Shown: positions 17,583-27,480, counted from the first letter of the stretch. The stretch is DNA of 64,000 nucleotides from an uncultured Bacteroides sp. (GCF_959029255.1 NZ_CAUFUE010000009.1:1-64000), one strand, 5' to 3'. Notes: generated by a model from the letters alone, not told the origin. A program made the numbers and translations.

Positions 17583-18362
17583 ATGATAGAAACAACTGAT
17601 TTTAGTAAATCGGAACAATATACTTTATCCATCCGTCTTAGTACGGATGGATTTTCTTTTTCTGTATTCAACCCTCTGAACGATGGCGAGCTCTCTTTCT
17701 ATGAGCGTGATGTAGAAGAATCTCTCTCACTCACTGCCAATCTGAAACAAACTTTCCGTGAAGTGGAATGGTTAAACCATACCTTTCGCCGGGTCAATGT
17801 GATAATGGCGGACAAACGGTTTACATTTATTCCCCTGGAGTTTTTTGAGGACGAGCAAGCGGAAACGGTATTCTATCATAACCATCCCCAACGGGAAAAC
17901 GAAACTGTGCAATACAACATCTTGCCGAAGAACAATATCGTAGTATTGTTCGGCATGGATAAGAGCGCCTGTACTTTTCTCAACGAAGAATATCCCAATA
18001 TCAAGTTCTATTCACAAGCTAGTCCGCTCATAGAGTTCTTTGCCACAAAGAGCCGTTTGGGAAACAGCCGGAAAATGTATGCCCACCTACGCAAGGATGC
18101 CATAGACATCTATACCTACGAACGCGGGCGACTGCTGCTTGCCAACTCTTTTACCTGTAAGGAAATGAACGACCGCATCTACTACCTGCTTTACATCTGG
18201 AAACAACTCGGTATGGAGCAGGAACGTGACGAACTGCACCTGACAGGATCCTTGTCCGACAAAGACCAATTGCTACCCGAACTGAGAAAATTCATCCGGC
18301 AGGTATTCATAATGAACCCAGCCACTAATCTTGACCTTCAAGCCATCAACCTATGCGAGTAA
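17583..18362 (+). CDS. DUF3822 family protein
   Basis: Bacteroidetes-specific protein of 259 residues; the family is usually encoded just upstream of rsmD, as here, and no reaction is established. Motifs seen are SIRLSTDGFSFSVFNP near the start and KDAIDIYTYERGRLLLANSF in the second half, a layout reminiscent of the ASKHA (actin-like) fold with two similar halves. I prefer the ATG at 17583; an in-frame ATG 30 bases earlier lies in the repeat-rich spacer. Its 3' end overlaps rsmD by 10 bases. Confidence 0.8.
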   Translation: MIETTDFSKSEQYTLSIRLSTDGFSFSVFNPLNDGELSFYERDVEESLSLTANLKQTFREVEWLNHTFRRVNVIMADKRFTFIPLEFFEDEQAETVFYHNHPQRENETVQYNILPKNNIVVLFGMDKSACTFLNEEYPNIKFYSQASPLIEFFATKSRLGNSRKMYAHLRKDAIDIYTYERGRLLLANSFTCKEMNDRIYYLLYIWKQLGMEQERDELHLTGSLSDKDQLLPELRKFIRQVFIMNPATNLDLQAINLCE

Positions 18363-18889
18363 TCAGCGGAATATATAAAAGAAGACGTTTTGACGTGCCC
18401 CACTCTTTCAAGGCACGCCCCACCACAGATTTTGCCAAAGAGAACCTATTCAATGTACTCTCCAACTATATCGACTTTGAAGATGGCGTGCGTGCCCTCG
18501 ACCTCTTTGCAGGGACAGGCAGCATCAGTATCGAGTTGGTATCCAGAGGGTGCGACCAGGTCATCAGCGTGGAGAAAGACCGCGACCATTATGCTTTCAT
18601 CTGCAAGGTGATGCAAGAGTTGAAGACTGATAAATGCCTACCCATCCGTGGCGATGTATTTAAGTACATAAAAAGCGGACGCGAGCAATTCGATTTTATC
18701 TTTGCCGACCCTCCCTACGAACTTACCGGATTGCAGACTATACCCGTTCTGATCTTTGAAAACAATTTGTTGAAAGAAGACGGGCTGTTCGTCTTGGAAC
18801 ATGGCAAAAAAGATAATTTTGAGAACCACCCGCATTTTGTAGAAAGAAGAATATACGGAAGTGTGAACTTTTCCTTCTTCAAATTATAA
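18353..18889 (+). CDS. rsmD: 16S rRNA (guanine966-N2)-methyltransferase RsmD
   Basis: SAM-dependent enzyme that methylates G966 of 16S rRNA in the small ribosomal subunit. The 178-residue sequence has motif I DLFAGTGS (residues 50-57) for SAM binding and the catalytic DPPYE (119-123) of N2-guanine methyltransferases. It overlaps the DUF3822 gene upstream by 10 bases (coupled) and its stop overlaps the end of the convergent cls gene by 6 bases. Length is typical. Confidence 0.93.
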   Translation: MRVISGIYKRRRFDVPHSFKARPTTDFAKENLFNVLSNYIDFEDGVRALDLFAGTGSISIELVSRGCDQVISVEKDRDHYAFICKVMQELKTDKCLPIRGDVFKYIKSGREQFDFIFADPPYELTGLQTIPVLIFENNLLKEDGLFVLEHGKKDNFENHPHFVERRIYGSVNFSFFKL

Positions 18890-20323
18890 AAGTGGTGCCA
18901 AAAGCCGCACCACACTCTCGGCGGCTTTGAGATACCAGGGGCGTTTCTTCCAACTCTTTAAGAATACCTGCACGCACTCCCGCTGATCTTGTAGGAAGAT
19001 TTCACGCATCTGCAAGGCAGTTTCCGCATCATATATAAAAGCATTCACCTCAAAGTTATGCTCAAAGCTGCGGAAATCCATATTTGTAGACCCCACGGTA
19101 GATAGTTCGTCATCCGAAACCATCAATTTGGAGTGCAGGAAACCTTTCTTGTAAAAATAAACCTTGACACCCGCACGCAGCATATCTGCAAGATATGAAC
19201 AAGAACCCAGATGCGTCAGCCGGTTATCTGCCCGGTAAGGAAGCATCAAGCGGATATCCACTCCGGCCAGAGCCGCCGTCTGCATGGCGACAGCCATCGA
19301 CTCGGTAGGCAAGAAGTAAGGAGTTTGTATATAGAAGTATTTCTTTGCCCCTGAAATAGCCGTTACAAGTCCCTGCATAATTTCCTTCCACGGACCTACC
19401 GGCTCACTGGTTACAATCTGCACCAACGAAGTTCCACAGTTATCTATCTTCGGGAAATACCGGGTAGCAGTAATCAAAGTACGATCCACGAAATACCAAT
19501 CGAGCAAGAAAGCAGTCTGCAACCCGTGTACGGCTTTTCCTTCGAGCATCAGATGAGTATCTCGCCAAATGCCCCACGAGAATCCACGCATATACCGTTC
19601 CGCCAAGTTCATTCCTCCGACAAAACCGACACGCCCGTCGATAACCACAATCTTCCGGTGATTACGATAGTTCACCTTACTGGTGAACAATGGGAAGCGG
19701 ACTTTCAAGAAACTGCGCACCTCTATACCTGCCTCCCGCATCTTTTCAAAAAAGCGATGGGGCACGTGCCAGCAACCTACGTCATCATAAATGACGCGCA
19801 CCTCTACCCCGGCTTTCGCCTTCTCTATCAACACATCACTCACCAGGCGCCCGATGGCATCATCCTCAAAGATATAAAACTCAATATGAATATGTTTCTC
19901 CGCTTTCTGCAATTGGCGCAGAAGAGATTGTAACATCGAAAGTCCCAATGTATAAGTCTCCACACGGTTGCCGTCAAAAGGAAAAGCCTGGTTAGTATTA
20001 CGAAACAGAGAAATAAGCCGGCTGTAGTTCATAGGGAGTGCACAAGAGTTCTGGGACAGATACTCCGCCATCGGCTTTTTCAGCAAGTGGTTATAGCTTT
20101 TCTTCCCGATGATACGCTCACGGCGTTGGCTACGACCGAAGAAAAAGTAAAGAATCAGCCCCACTACCGGCAGGAACATCAGTACCAGTATCCACGACAT
20201 AGTCTTCACCGGGTTACGGTTGTCGAGGATAATGACAATAATCGTTCCGATGATGGCTCCGAAATAAAGGATATTGAAAGCTACGGCAGCGATTTCACTT
20301 GCTATGAAAGTCCAGTCTATCAT
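18884..20323 (-). CDS. cls: Cardiolipin synthase (phospholipase D family)
   Basis: Joins two phosphatidylglycerol molecules into cardiolipin at the inner membrane. Two N-terminal membrane helices (about residues 10-32 and 42-63) precede two PLD-type catalytic motifs: His222-x-Lys224-x4-Asp229 and His397-x-Lys399-x4-Asp404, both complete. The 479-residue length is typical of ClsA. A TATATTTG box at 20329-20336 lies only 5 bases before the ATG, so the transcript may be almost leaderless. Confidence 0.92.
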   Translation of the reverse strand: MIDWTFIASEIAAVAFNILYFGAIIGTIIVIILDNRNPVKTMSWILVLMFLPVVGLILYFFFGRSQRRERIIGKKSYNHLLKKPMAEYLSQNSCALPMNYSRLISLFRNTNQAFPFDGNRVETYTLGLSMLQSLLRQLQKAEKHIHIEFYIFEDDAIGRLVSDVLIEKAKAGVEVRVIYDDVGCWHVPHRFFEKMREAGIEVRSFLKVRFPLFTSKVNYRNHRKIVVIDGRVGFVGGMNLAERYMRGFSWGIWRDTHLMLEGKAVHGLQTAFLLDWYFVDRTLITATRYFPKIDNCGTSLVQIVTSEPVGPWKEIMQGLVTAISGAKKYFYIQTPYFLPTESMAVAMQTAALAGVDIRLMLPYRADNRLTHLGSCSYLADMLRAGVKVYFYKKGFLHSKLMVSDDELSTVGSTNMDFRSFEHNFEVNAFIYDAETALQMREIFLQDQRECVQVFLKSWKKRPWYLKAAESVVRLLAPLL

Positions 20324-20328
20324 GCAAG

Positions 20329-20336
20329 CAAATATA
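20329..20336 (-). promoter_or_regulatory. -7 box for cls
   Basis: On the - strand this reads TATATTTG, with only five bases between its last G and the cls start codon. No clear -33 element is seen. Confidence 0.45.
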
Positions 20337-20407
20337 GAGAAAAGAAATGAGATATTAATGAAGGGACGTCAAAATACACCTGAAGATTTCTTTTAGGTAC
20401 GATTTAC

Positions 20408-20450
20408 ACGGAATGCCAAGGAGATTGTGTCAAAATCCTTGGCATTCCGT
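20408..20450. other. Strong hairpin between outer-membrane protein gene and cls
   Basis: A 15-bp perfect stem (20408-20422 with 20436-20450) and a 13-base loop. Neither strand has a clear U-tract after it, so it may be a factor-assisted terminator or a 3'-end stabiliser for the TonB-receptor-like transcript. Confidence 0.7.
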
Positions 20451-20498
20451 ACCCAAAAAGAAACAAACTGTAAACGAGTTTTTGTTTTGACCCCATTA

Positions 20499-23441
20499 TC
20501 AGAATGGCCTTCTACCTCCGAATCCACCTCCATGACGTCCGCCACCAGGACCACCGGAACCTCCGAAACCACGTTTTCCACCACCTTGCATACCCTCACG
20601 AGCTGATTTACTGCCAAAGATATTCAGGCGATAAATGACGTGCAACATACAATAACTGTTGACACCGTTATACTCATAAACCGAACGACCGTTTGCAGTC
20701 AATGAACGGCTGATATTGCTCTGCTGCTTCAGTATGTCGTACATTTCAAAGCTGACAGTCGCCGCTCCCTTGAAGAAAGTTTGCGAAAGCTGGGCGTTCC
20801 AAATCAATTCATTACGATTCATACTCGCATCCGTATATCCACGACGGCTCTGGTTAGCGATATTGGTAGAAAGGCTCATATTCCACGGCATGTTCACCGT
20901 GGTGTTGGCACCGTATGAGAAAGTATAAGGTTGTTGATTATTGTCCGGCGTCAGTTTATCCTTTTCAATCGAATAAGAAAGCGAGCCATTCACGCCAAAC
21001 TCAATCCAATCATTGCGGTAAGTACCGTTCAGGCGTTCATTCAGAGTGAGGTTCGTCGTCGTATTCTTTTGCTCCACTGCATCAGCGCCTTTACCGGAAG
21101 TCAGATAACCCACATTATTACTGTAATTGGCATTGGAGAATGAACCGATGGTAAACTTCTTGTTTTTCAAGGCAGTATTGAAACCAAACAAACCGAACGC
21201 ACTCCAGTTACCATTTATATTTTTGGAAGTTGTAGTCCATCCACCGGTCGATTCATTATACACACGACTACTGCTGATGCTGTTCTGAGTAGTTTGGAAG
21301 TTTGCGTGCGAAAAGATGCCACGCTGCTTGTCCGCATTATACGTATTATAGAAGACACGAAGATTATGCGTGAAAGAAGGCTTCAAACCCGGATTACCCA
21401 CCCTGATATTCAGCGGATTGGAATCATCCGTTACAGGCAGCAAGTTCTCCATGCTGGGTTGACTGCTACGTCCACGGTAAGTCATGCGCAATTGGCTCAC
21501 TTTGGAAAAGCGTATACGCAAATCCAAGTTCGGTGCAAAGTTGAAAACGCTACGAGTGGTAATCGTATCGATTTCACCTTTCTTATAAGTAAGCTTTGTG
21601 TTCTGCGGTTGGAAAGACAGACCCGCATTCAGTTGGTACAACGGCCGAATAAAACGCAATCCCACCATGGCATCGTGGTTGTAGGTTTTATACTCGGCAT
21701 ACTTACTCTGATCCATATCCTTATTGTTTATATAATCGGCAGGAAGCGGTTCACCCATTTCCCAGCCCAACTTGGAAAGGTCATACGTGCTTTTATCACT
21801 CTCAGTATACTTGTACTGGAACTGATAGCTGAATTGCAAGAAAGTGGCTCTCGCAATAGGTTCGCTATAAGTAAGTTGCGCACTGTAATTATAGTTCGAT
21901 GCAGGAGAAGTGACATAACGCCGTATCACATCATCCTCCCGGTTGTTATCCGTTTGGAAATACCGTGTATCGGTAGAACTGAACTGCTCGCTATCATCAT
22001 CACCATAGCCAAAGCGTCCCCGGAAAGTAATATTCCGTCCTTTTGAATTCAGCTTACGGTTTACCTGAAGCGTAGCATTGGTAGAAAGAGAGTTACCGCT
22101 ACTGCTGGAAAGACTGTTATTCGTATTCACCAGAATCTTTTTCAGAGGGTCATCATCACCCGTCAGGTCGGCACGCATCAACTTCATCCAGGAGTCGAGC
22201 GAGTCATTCGGATTAGTGAAATACTTAAAAGGATCATCGTTGAACGTAGCCGACTTACCGTCGGAATATTTTTCCGTCTTTCCATACGAAAGATTAGGGC
22301 GGAAGATGATGTTCGTCATCGTATCGGGTCTCCACTCCAACCGGAAATCGACATTCACATCTTGACTCTTACTACGGCTCAAAGAATTAGAATTAGAAAA
22401 AGAAGAGTTACTGCCGTTTGACAAGAAGTTTTCGGAATAGCCACGGCTAATCACATCATTGCCCCGGTAATTATAACGTGCGCTACCGCCCAATTCCAGT
22501 TTATCAGTCTCCGTAGCGAAGCTCACACCCAATTCCTTGGTTGCCGTCAACCCGTTGTTTCGACGCCAGTGGGGACCGCCACCTCCACCGGAGAATCCCT
22601 GGTCGTTCACATTGTTTGCACCGGCTATCACAGACACCTGCGTCTTGTCACGGAAATAATTCACCATAGCGCGTCCCATATAACGGCTTTCCGTACCTCC
22701 CGCCAAGTCTATATTACCAAACACACCTTGGTTCATGCCTTTCTTCACCGTGAGGTCGAGCACCGTTTCCTCCTCACCGTCATCAATACCGGTGATACGT
22801 GCCAAATCGGACTTCTTATCGTATGTTTTCAGCTTGTCAACCATGTTTACGGGAAGATTCTTCAAACCGGTTTTCACGTCACCGCCAAAGAACTCCTTAC
22901 CACCCACCATGATTTTCTTCACCTCTTTACCGTTTATCTTCACATTACCATCCTCGTCCACTTCGGCTCCGGGAAGTTTCTTCACCAACTCCTCAAGCAT
23001 AGCGCCTTCGGGCGTACGGTAAGCAGAAGAGTTAAACGCAATCGTATCTTCCACCACCTGCACTTGCGGAGCCTCGGCAGTCACCACCGCCTCCGCCAGC
23101 ATCACGGCATCGGTTTCCAGCGTCAGCGTGCCTATCTTTCTGTTGGGATTGGCATCAGTCAGTTGCAAGGGAACCAGTTTGTTCTTAAAACCTATATAAG
23201 AAACCTTCAATACATACTTTCCTGCTTTCACCTTCGGCAGCGTGAAGTACCCTTGCCCCGTAGTGGCAACACCAGCGGCGTAGGTGCTGTCCGGTAAAGA
23301 AAGTAATTGTACAGTAGCTTGTGCCGCAGGTTCCTTCGTATCCTCGACCACACGGCCGGAAACGGTAATGTTCTTTGTTTGTGAGAAAGCGGAAACTGCT
23401 GTTGCCAACAGCAACACCAGTCCGGTGATAATCTTTTTCAT
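20499..23441 (-). CDS. TonB-receptor-like outer-membrane beta-barrel protein (paralogue 1)
   Basis: Outer-membrane protein of 980 residues with a signal peptide (MKKIITGLVLLLATAVSAFS), a carboxypeptidase-regulatory-like beta-sandwich (about residues 25-110, VSGRVVEDTKEP), a plug domain (about 120-240, ending in GMNQGVFGNIDL) and a large barrel. It belongs to the TonB-receptor-like group without a SusD partner. The C-terminus is unusual: beyond the last barrel strand (MLHVIYRLNIFG) is a Gly/Arg-rich tail of roughly 35 residues. The gene 209 bases upstream is a clear paralogue on the same strand. Substrate unknown. Confidence 0.88.
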   Translation of the reverse strand: MKKIITGLVLLLATAVSAFSQTKNITVSGRVVEDTKEPAAQATVQLLSLPDSTYAAGVATTGQGYFTLPKVKAGKYVLKVSYIGFKNKLVPLQLTDANPNRKIGTLTLETDAVMLAEAVVTAEAPQVQVVEDTIAFNSSAYRTPEGAMLEELVKKLPGAEVDEDGNVKINGKEVKKIMVGGKEFFGGDVKTGLKNLPVNMVDKLKTYDKKSDLARITGIDDGEEETVLDLTVKKGMNQGVFGNIDLAGGTESRYMGRAMVNYFRDKTQVSVIAGANNVNDQGFSGGGGGPHWRRNNGLTATKELGVSFATETDKLELGGSARYNYRGNDVISRGYSENFLSNGSNSSFSNSNSLSRSKSQDVNVDFRLEWRPDTMTNIIFRPNLSYGKTEKYSDGKSATFNDDPFKYFTNPNDSLDSWMKLMRADLTGDDDPLKKILVNTNNSLSSSSGNSLSTNATLQVNRKLNSKGRNITFRGRFGYGDDDSEQFSSTDTRYFQTDNNREDDVIRRYVTSPASNYNYSAQLTYSEPIARATFLQFSYQFQYKYTESDKSTYDLSKLGWEMGEPLPADYINNKDMDQSKYAEYKTYNHDAMVGLRFIRPLYQLNAGLSFQPQNTKLTYKKGEIDTITTRSVFNFAPNLDLRIRFSKVSQLRMTYRGRSSQPSMENLLPVTDDSNPLNIRVGNPGLKPSFTHNLRVFYNTYNADKQRGIFSHANFQTTQNSISSSRVYNESTGGWTTTSKNINGNWSAFGLFGFNTALKNKKFTIGSFSNANYSNNVGYLTSGKGADAVEQKNTTTNLTLNERLNGTYRNDWIEFGVNGSLSYSIEKDKLTPDNNQQPYTFSYGANTTVNMPWNMSLSTNIANQSRRGYTDASMNRNELIWNAQLSQTFFKGAATVSFEMYDILKQQSNISRSLTANGRSVYEYNGVNSYCMLHVIYRLNIFGSKSAREGMQGGGKRGFGGSGGPGGGRHGGGFGGRRPF

Positions 23442-23650
23442 GCCCTGTTTTTATAAATGACTAACAATGTTTATTTATACACTGCTTCATTTGACAAACT
23501 TCTGCGCAAAAGGTTTAATACCTTACACGTTGAAATATCTTAATTATCGACTATTTCGCCCAAAGTCCCTATCAACCGGCACTTTCTTTATACGAAAATC
23601 AGTGCAATTTACACACCCCGCACTATCATTGTACACGGTTCCCGGTTGCG

Positions 23651-26416
23651 TCACCTGCCTTTCCGGTTGCCGCCCTTGCCACCTCCCAAAGTGTCGAAAC
23701 GGTAAACAAGGTGCACCATGCAATAACTAGTCAAAGTATTATAGCGGATATCCGTAACGTTCGTACCGCTCGTCCAGCGGAACTGGTTATTCTGCTGTTG
23801 CAAGATGTCATACACCTTCACCCGAACCATCGCCTGCTTTCGTTTCAGGAATTTCTTGGACACCTGCGCATTCCACATCAGTTCATCCTTGTTGGCATTG
23901 CCACTGTATCCATCACGTATCTTCCAGTTCAAATCCGTAGATATCTCCACATCCCAAGGCAGCCGCACATGGGTATCCCCGCCCAACGTATAGTCGAATG
24001 TTTCGCGGTTACTGTCGGTCTGCTTACTATTATATATACTGTTGTACCTGAAAGTCGCCTTCAAAGACATATCGAATTTGTCGCTGCGGTAACTGCCACG
24101 CAATGTCTCACCCGTTGAGAAATTATGCGTAGTACTCAGTTCCCAATCCCCTCCCTTCTGATTGACAGTGGTATAGCTCACCTGGTCTCTGTAATTTACA
24201 TCCATATTCACCCCGATATTGAACTTCTTGTTCTTCAGCGGCATGTAGAAAGAGCCCCACGAACCGATGTTCCAGTTACCGTTCACATTCACTTTATGAT
24301 AGGTACGCGCGCCTGTTTCCTTATCGTAAGTCATGCGGTCTGCCACGGAATTCATCGTGTTCCTGAAAAACAGGCTCATGTAGATACTTCGCATGCTCTT
24401 TGACGAATAACGGTTGTAGTTGATATCCACATTGTTTGTAAACGAAGATTTCAGGTTCGGATTACCATACCGCATGTTCATCGGGTCGGTCACGCTGATT
24501 ACCTCCTGCAAGTCCCACAGCCTGGGGGCTTCACTGTTTCCCCTGTAGTTCAGCCGCAACCGCTCACGCTGGGAAAACACATATTCCAACCACAAGGTAG
24601 GCGTCCAGTTCACCACATACTGCTGCGGCAAATCCTTGAAGGCATTAGGGCCGATTGTCGTCTTGCTCTCCGTAGTACGCGGATTCAGAGCTACCCCGGC
24701 ATTATATAACAATCCCTTATAGTTTTCACCCTGTTTGAGGTGGTTGCCCTGAATAGAAAGATTTACATAATGGTTGTTATAGAAATTCTCCACACGCGAA
24801 CTCAATCCATTGTTATAATCCAGGTTAAAGCGGTTATCATAGTTGATGCTGTCATAGACCAATGACTGGGATAACCCGCTCTGATGGGAATAGTTATAAC
24901 TGAGGCTCAGCGTATAATGCTTGGAGAGGGGTTCCGAATACATGGCAAAAACTCCCCAGTTGCGATTATCACCGTTGCCAGCCGTCCGGCGCTCGATGTC
25001 CGAGATACTATCCTGCTTGAAGAACTGCGAATAAGAATCATTGAAATTATCCCGCCGGTTGTCGCTGTAACCAAAGTTGACGGACGCATGGAAGTTGCGC
25101 CCCCTCTTCTTGAAGCGATGATTGTAAGTGAATGAGCCATTGACGTTGAAGTTCCTTCCGTCACCATGATTTTGCGAAGTCGTTTCATTGATATCCTTCA
25201 GCTCATTGTCCCGGTTCTTGTTCCAATAGCTGCCCCAGGAGTTATTCTTCTGATAGCCGATGTCCGACCTCACGGAAATCGTATTCAGGCTGTCCACCTT
25301 CCATTCCACATACACGTCCCCTTTCAGATCGTGGTTGCCATTCTTGCTGTTGGACCTATTATTGGAGAAAGATGATTCGTCTCCCAGGAATGTTTCCGTA
25401 GACGACTCCGTATCCGATTCCATCTCATTATGCCGATAGCGCACATTTCCCCGCATATCCAGTTTCTTTCCTTTGCGTGCATACGTAAGTCCGCCATTCT
25501 GATTGGTACGTTGTCCTCCGCCCCAGCTGCGATCCCTGCCAAAGTCCCGTCCCGCTTCTCCGAGTTCCGAGAAACCTTTTCCATTGGTGTTGTTGGCAGA
25601 GCCTATAAAAGACAGGTTGACTTCGTCCGTAAAGTGATTTACATTGACCCCTTCTTCATAGCGGTCCTTAGTGCCATATCCGGCAATCACATTTCCCATC
25701 CAGCCGCTGTTCTTTTTCAATACCAGGTCCAACACAGCCGTTTCATTACCGTCTTTAATACCAGTCTGCCGCTCGCGGTCGCTCTTTTCCTTATAAGCTT
25801 TCAGCTTCTTCACGGCGTCTGCCGGGAGATTCTTCAACGACATTTCCGTATCTCCGCCAAAGAACTCCTTACCATTCACCATGATTTTCTTTATCTCCTC
25901 GCCATTCAGCTTTACCTTCCCCTCCTCGTCAATCTCCACACCGGGGATTTTCTTTATCAGTTCATCGAGCATAGCGCCTGCCGAAACACGGTAGGCTGAT
26001 GCCGAATATTCCGTCGTATCCGCTTTCACCACCACCGGAGGCGCCTCCGCCGTGACAAGAGCCTCATCGAGTAGCACACCATCGGATGCCAAAGCAATGA
26101 CACCAACATTCTTCGACGGCACTTTAGCGGATAACGTTACAGATTGGAAATGAGTGGTATATCCCACAAAGGAAACTTTTAGAAGATAAGTTCCCGCCTT
26201 TACACGGGGCAATGTGAAGTAGCCTTTCGCACGGGTGATATTCCCCGCCACCTGCGAGCTGTCGCGCAAAGCTAGCAACTGAACCGTAGCAGCCTCAATG
26301 GGTTCCTTCGTCTCTTCCTCTATGACCTGTCCCGAAACGGCAACAGTGTTTTTCTGTGCAAAAGCAATTCCGGGACTAAAAAGCAATAACAACATCCCGG
26401 CTATAAGTTTTCTCAT
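23651..26416 (-). CDS. TonB-receptor-like outer-membrane beta-barrel protein (paralogue 2)
   Basis: Outer-membrane protein of 921 residues sharing layout and many stretches with its downstream neighbour: signal peptide ending AFAQ, regulatory-like domain (VSGQVIEEETKEPIEAATVQ), plug with KKIMVNGKEFFGGD near residue 175, and a barrel that ends MVHLVYRFDTLG. The C-terminal tail is short (GGGKGGNRKGR) compared with the neighbour's. The pair probably arose by tandem duplication. No SusD or regulatory gene is adjacent, so substrate and induction are unknown. A CCTCTGTG-type repeat lies upstream, beyond 26600. Confidence 0.88.
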   Translation of the reverse strand: MRKLIAGMLLLLFSPGIAFAQKNTVAVSGQVIEEETKEPIEAATVQLLALRDSSQVAGNITRAKGYFTLPRVKAGTYLLKVSFVGYTTHFQSVTLSAKVPSKNVGVIALASDGVLLDEALVTAEAPPVVVKADTTEYSASAYRVSAGAMLDELIKKIPGVEIDEEGKVKLNGEEIKKIMVNGKEFFGGDTEMSLKNLPADAVKKLKAYKEKSDRERQTGIKDGNETAVLDLVLKKNSGWMGNVIAGYGTKDRYEEGVNVNHFTDEVNLSFIGSANNTNGKGFSELGEAGRDFGRDRSWGGGQRTNQNGGLTYARKGKKLDMRGNVRYRHNEMESDTESSTETFLGDESSFSNNRSNSKNGNHDLKGDVYVEWKVDSLNTISVRSDIGYQKNNSWGSYWNKNRDNELKDINETTSQNHGDGRNFNVNGSFTYNHRFKKRGRNFHASVNFGYSDNRRDNFNDSYSQFFKQDSISDIERRTAGNGDNRNWGVFAMYSEPLSKHYTLSLSYNYSHQSGLSQSLVYDSINYDNRFNLDYNNGLSSRVENFYNNHYVNLSIQGNHLKQGENYKGLLYNAGVALNPRTTESKTTIGPNAFKDLPQQYVVNWTPTLWLEYVFSQRERLRLNYRGNSEAPRLWDLQEVISVTDPMNMRYGNPNLKSSFTNNVDINYNRYSSKSMRSIYMSLFFRNTMNSVADRMTYDKETGARTYHKVNVNGNWNIGSWGSFYMPLKNKKFNIGVNMDVNYRDQVSYTTVNQKGGDWELSTTHNFSTGETLRGSYRSDKFDMSLKATFRYNSIYNSKQTDSNRETFDYTLGGDTHVRLPWDVEISTDLNWKIRDGYSGNANKDELMWNAQVSKKFLKRKQAMVRVKVYDILQQQNNQFRWTSGTNVTDIRYNTLTSYCMVHLVYRFDTLGGGKGGNRKGR

Positions 26417-26601
26417 GTGGTATCAGCGTTTATGTTGCGGATACAAATATAGGCACTAATTCCTTATATATAGTTTAAAATATAACACAATTACCTCCAA
26501 AATACATCATATTTGCAATTAAGACCCAGATATAATGAATTATTGAAGATTAAAATAGAAATCTTGAAATGTTGCCGACGGACATTTTGAAAATTTATTT
26601 T

Positions 26602-26873
26602 TCACCACAGAGGACACAGAAGTCACAGAGGTTTTAATTTTTTTCGACGCTGATTGGGCGGATTATGCGGATTTTAATTTTCAGACGCAAATGACGCTGA
26701 TGACGCTGATTTTTTTGAGTAGCAACAAAGTAAAAAATCAGCTCAATCAGCTCAATCCGCTCAATCAGCGTCGAAAAAATCAGAGACACAGCGCAGCCCT
26801 AAAATCCGCGAAATCTGCGTAATTCGCGCCTAAAAAATTAAAACCTCTGTGACCTCTGTGTCCTCTGTGGTGA
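26602..26873. repeat. Complete hairpin repeat element with terminal inverted repeats, copy C
   Basis: A 272-bp non-coding element. Termini are inverted repeats of about 30 bp (TCACCACAGAGGACACAGA at the left, TCTGTGTCCTCTGTGGTGA at the right). Inside are four interlocked arms in the order a-b-a'-b': a TTCGACGCTGATTGGGCGG near 26640 pairs with a' near 26750-26776 (CAATCAGCGTCGAA), and b CAGACGCAAATGACGCTGA near 26684 is related to b' near 26799-26830. No reading frame spans it. It fills most of the gap between the outer-membrane gene and the small membrane protein. Copy B at 2964-3200 lacks the right terminus. Confidence 0.8.
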
Positions 26874-26925
26874 AAGAAAAATTATCATTTATCAATTTCC
26901 CAAGAGCTTCTTTAATTATCCCCAA

Positions 26926-27336
26926 TCAGTTGCGGCGTCTAAACAGTCCGTCAATCGTCGCTTTCTTTATGCCGAATTCCAGGCAAAGCACGTTCAGTAT
27001 CAGGAATATCAGGAAAGAAGAGGAGTCTACAGTCAAAAGGTCGCCCTGCGCCACCCGGTAGAGCATTCCACCGAAGACAAAAAGCACAGTCAGGAACATG
27101 GCGTTCCGCGTTGCTTTATTACGTATCTGTTCCGTCTCTTTACTTTCGGACTTTGTCAAAGCAAACAAAATCATCAATGCGCCCATCATCATCAAGAGCT
27201 TGGCACACTCTCTATAAAACAACAGGTTGGTATCAGTCACTTTACCCATCATCACCATGATAAAGGGGAGAAACAAACCCAGTGCAATCACAAAATATCC
27301 AAGCGGACGACAGTATACGGGAAGTAAGGCTTTCAT
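26926..27336 (-). CDS. Small multi-pass membrane protein, unknown function
   Basis: A 136-residue hydrophobic protein starting MKALLPVYCRPLGYFVIALG, with four predicted membrane segments (about residues 11-32, 40-56, 75-92 and 105-122) and a basic end (LFRRRN). The upstream TTG at 27357 is in frame but the ATG at 27336 fits the promoter box at 27376-27383. It is divergent from aroB. No family or partner was recognised. Confidence 0.7.
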   Translation of the reverse strand: MKALLPVYCRPLGYFVIALGLFLPFIMVMMGKVTDTNLLFYRECAKLLMMMGALMILFALTKSESKETEQIRNKATRNAMFLTVLFVFGGMLYRVAQGDLLTVDSSSFLIFLILNVLCLEFGIKKATIDGLFRRRN

Positions 27337-27375
27337 AGATTTAATTATAAAATACAAATTACTAATTATACGCTA

Positions 27376-27383
27376 CAAAGATA
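27376..27383 (-). promoter_or_regulatory. -7 box for the small membrane protein
   Basis: The - strand reads TATCTTTG. Expected start is near 27372, giving a leader of about 36 nt to the ATG at 27336. Confidence 0.5.
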
Positions 27384-27404
27384 ACATTTTATTGTCGAAA
27401 GAGC

Positions 27405-27412
27405 TATCTTTG
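27405..27412 (+). promoter_or_regulatory. -7 box for aroB
   Basis: TATCTTTG on the + strand, 22 bases from the divergent box at 27376-27383. The two form a compact divergent promoter pair. The leader to aroB would be about 65 nt. Confidence 0.5.
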
Positions 27413-27480
27413 TACCACAATAATTGAAGGAAGCCTTGTTTCCTTCCCTAATTTGTAATTCGTAATCTGTAATTAATAAA

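Noticed and set aside
20408..20450. Hairpin as a standard intrinsic terminator
   Set aside because: The stem is strong, but neither strand shows a following U-tract, so it is listed only as a hairpin.
21294..22046. 250-codon frame on the + strand inside the outer-membrane protein gene
   Set aside because: It lies fully antisense to a well-supported TonB-receptor-like gene; its sequence has no family motif and reflects codon bias of the opposite strand.
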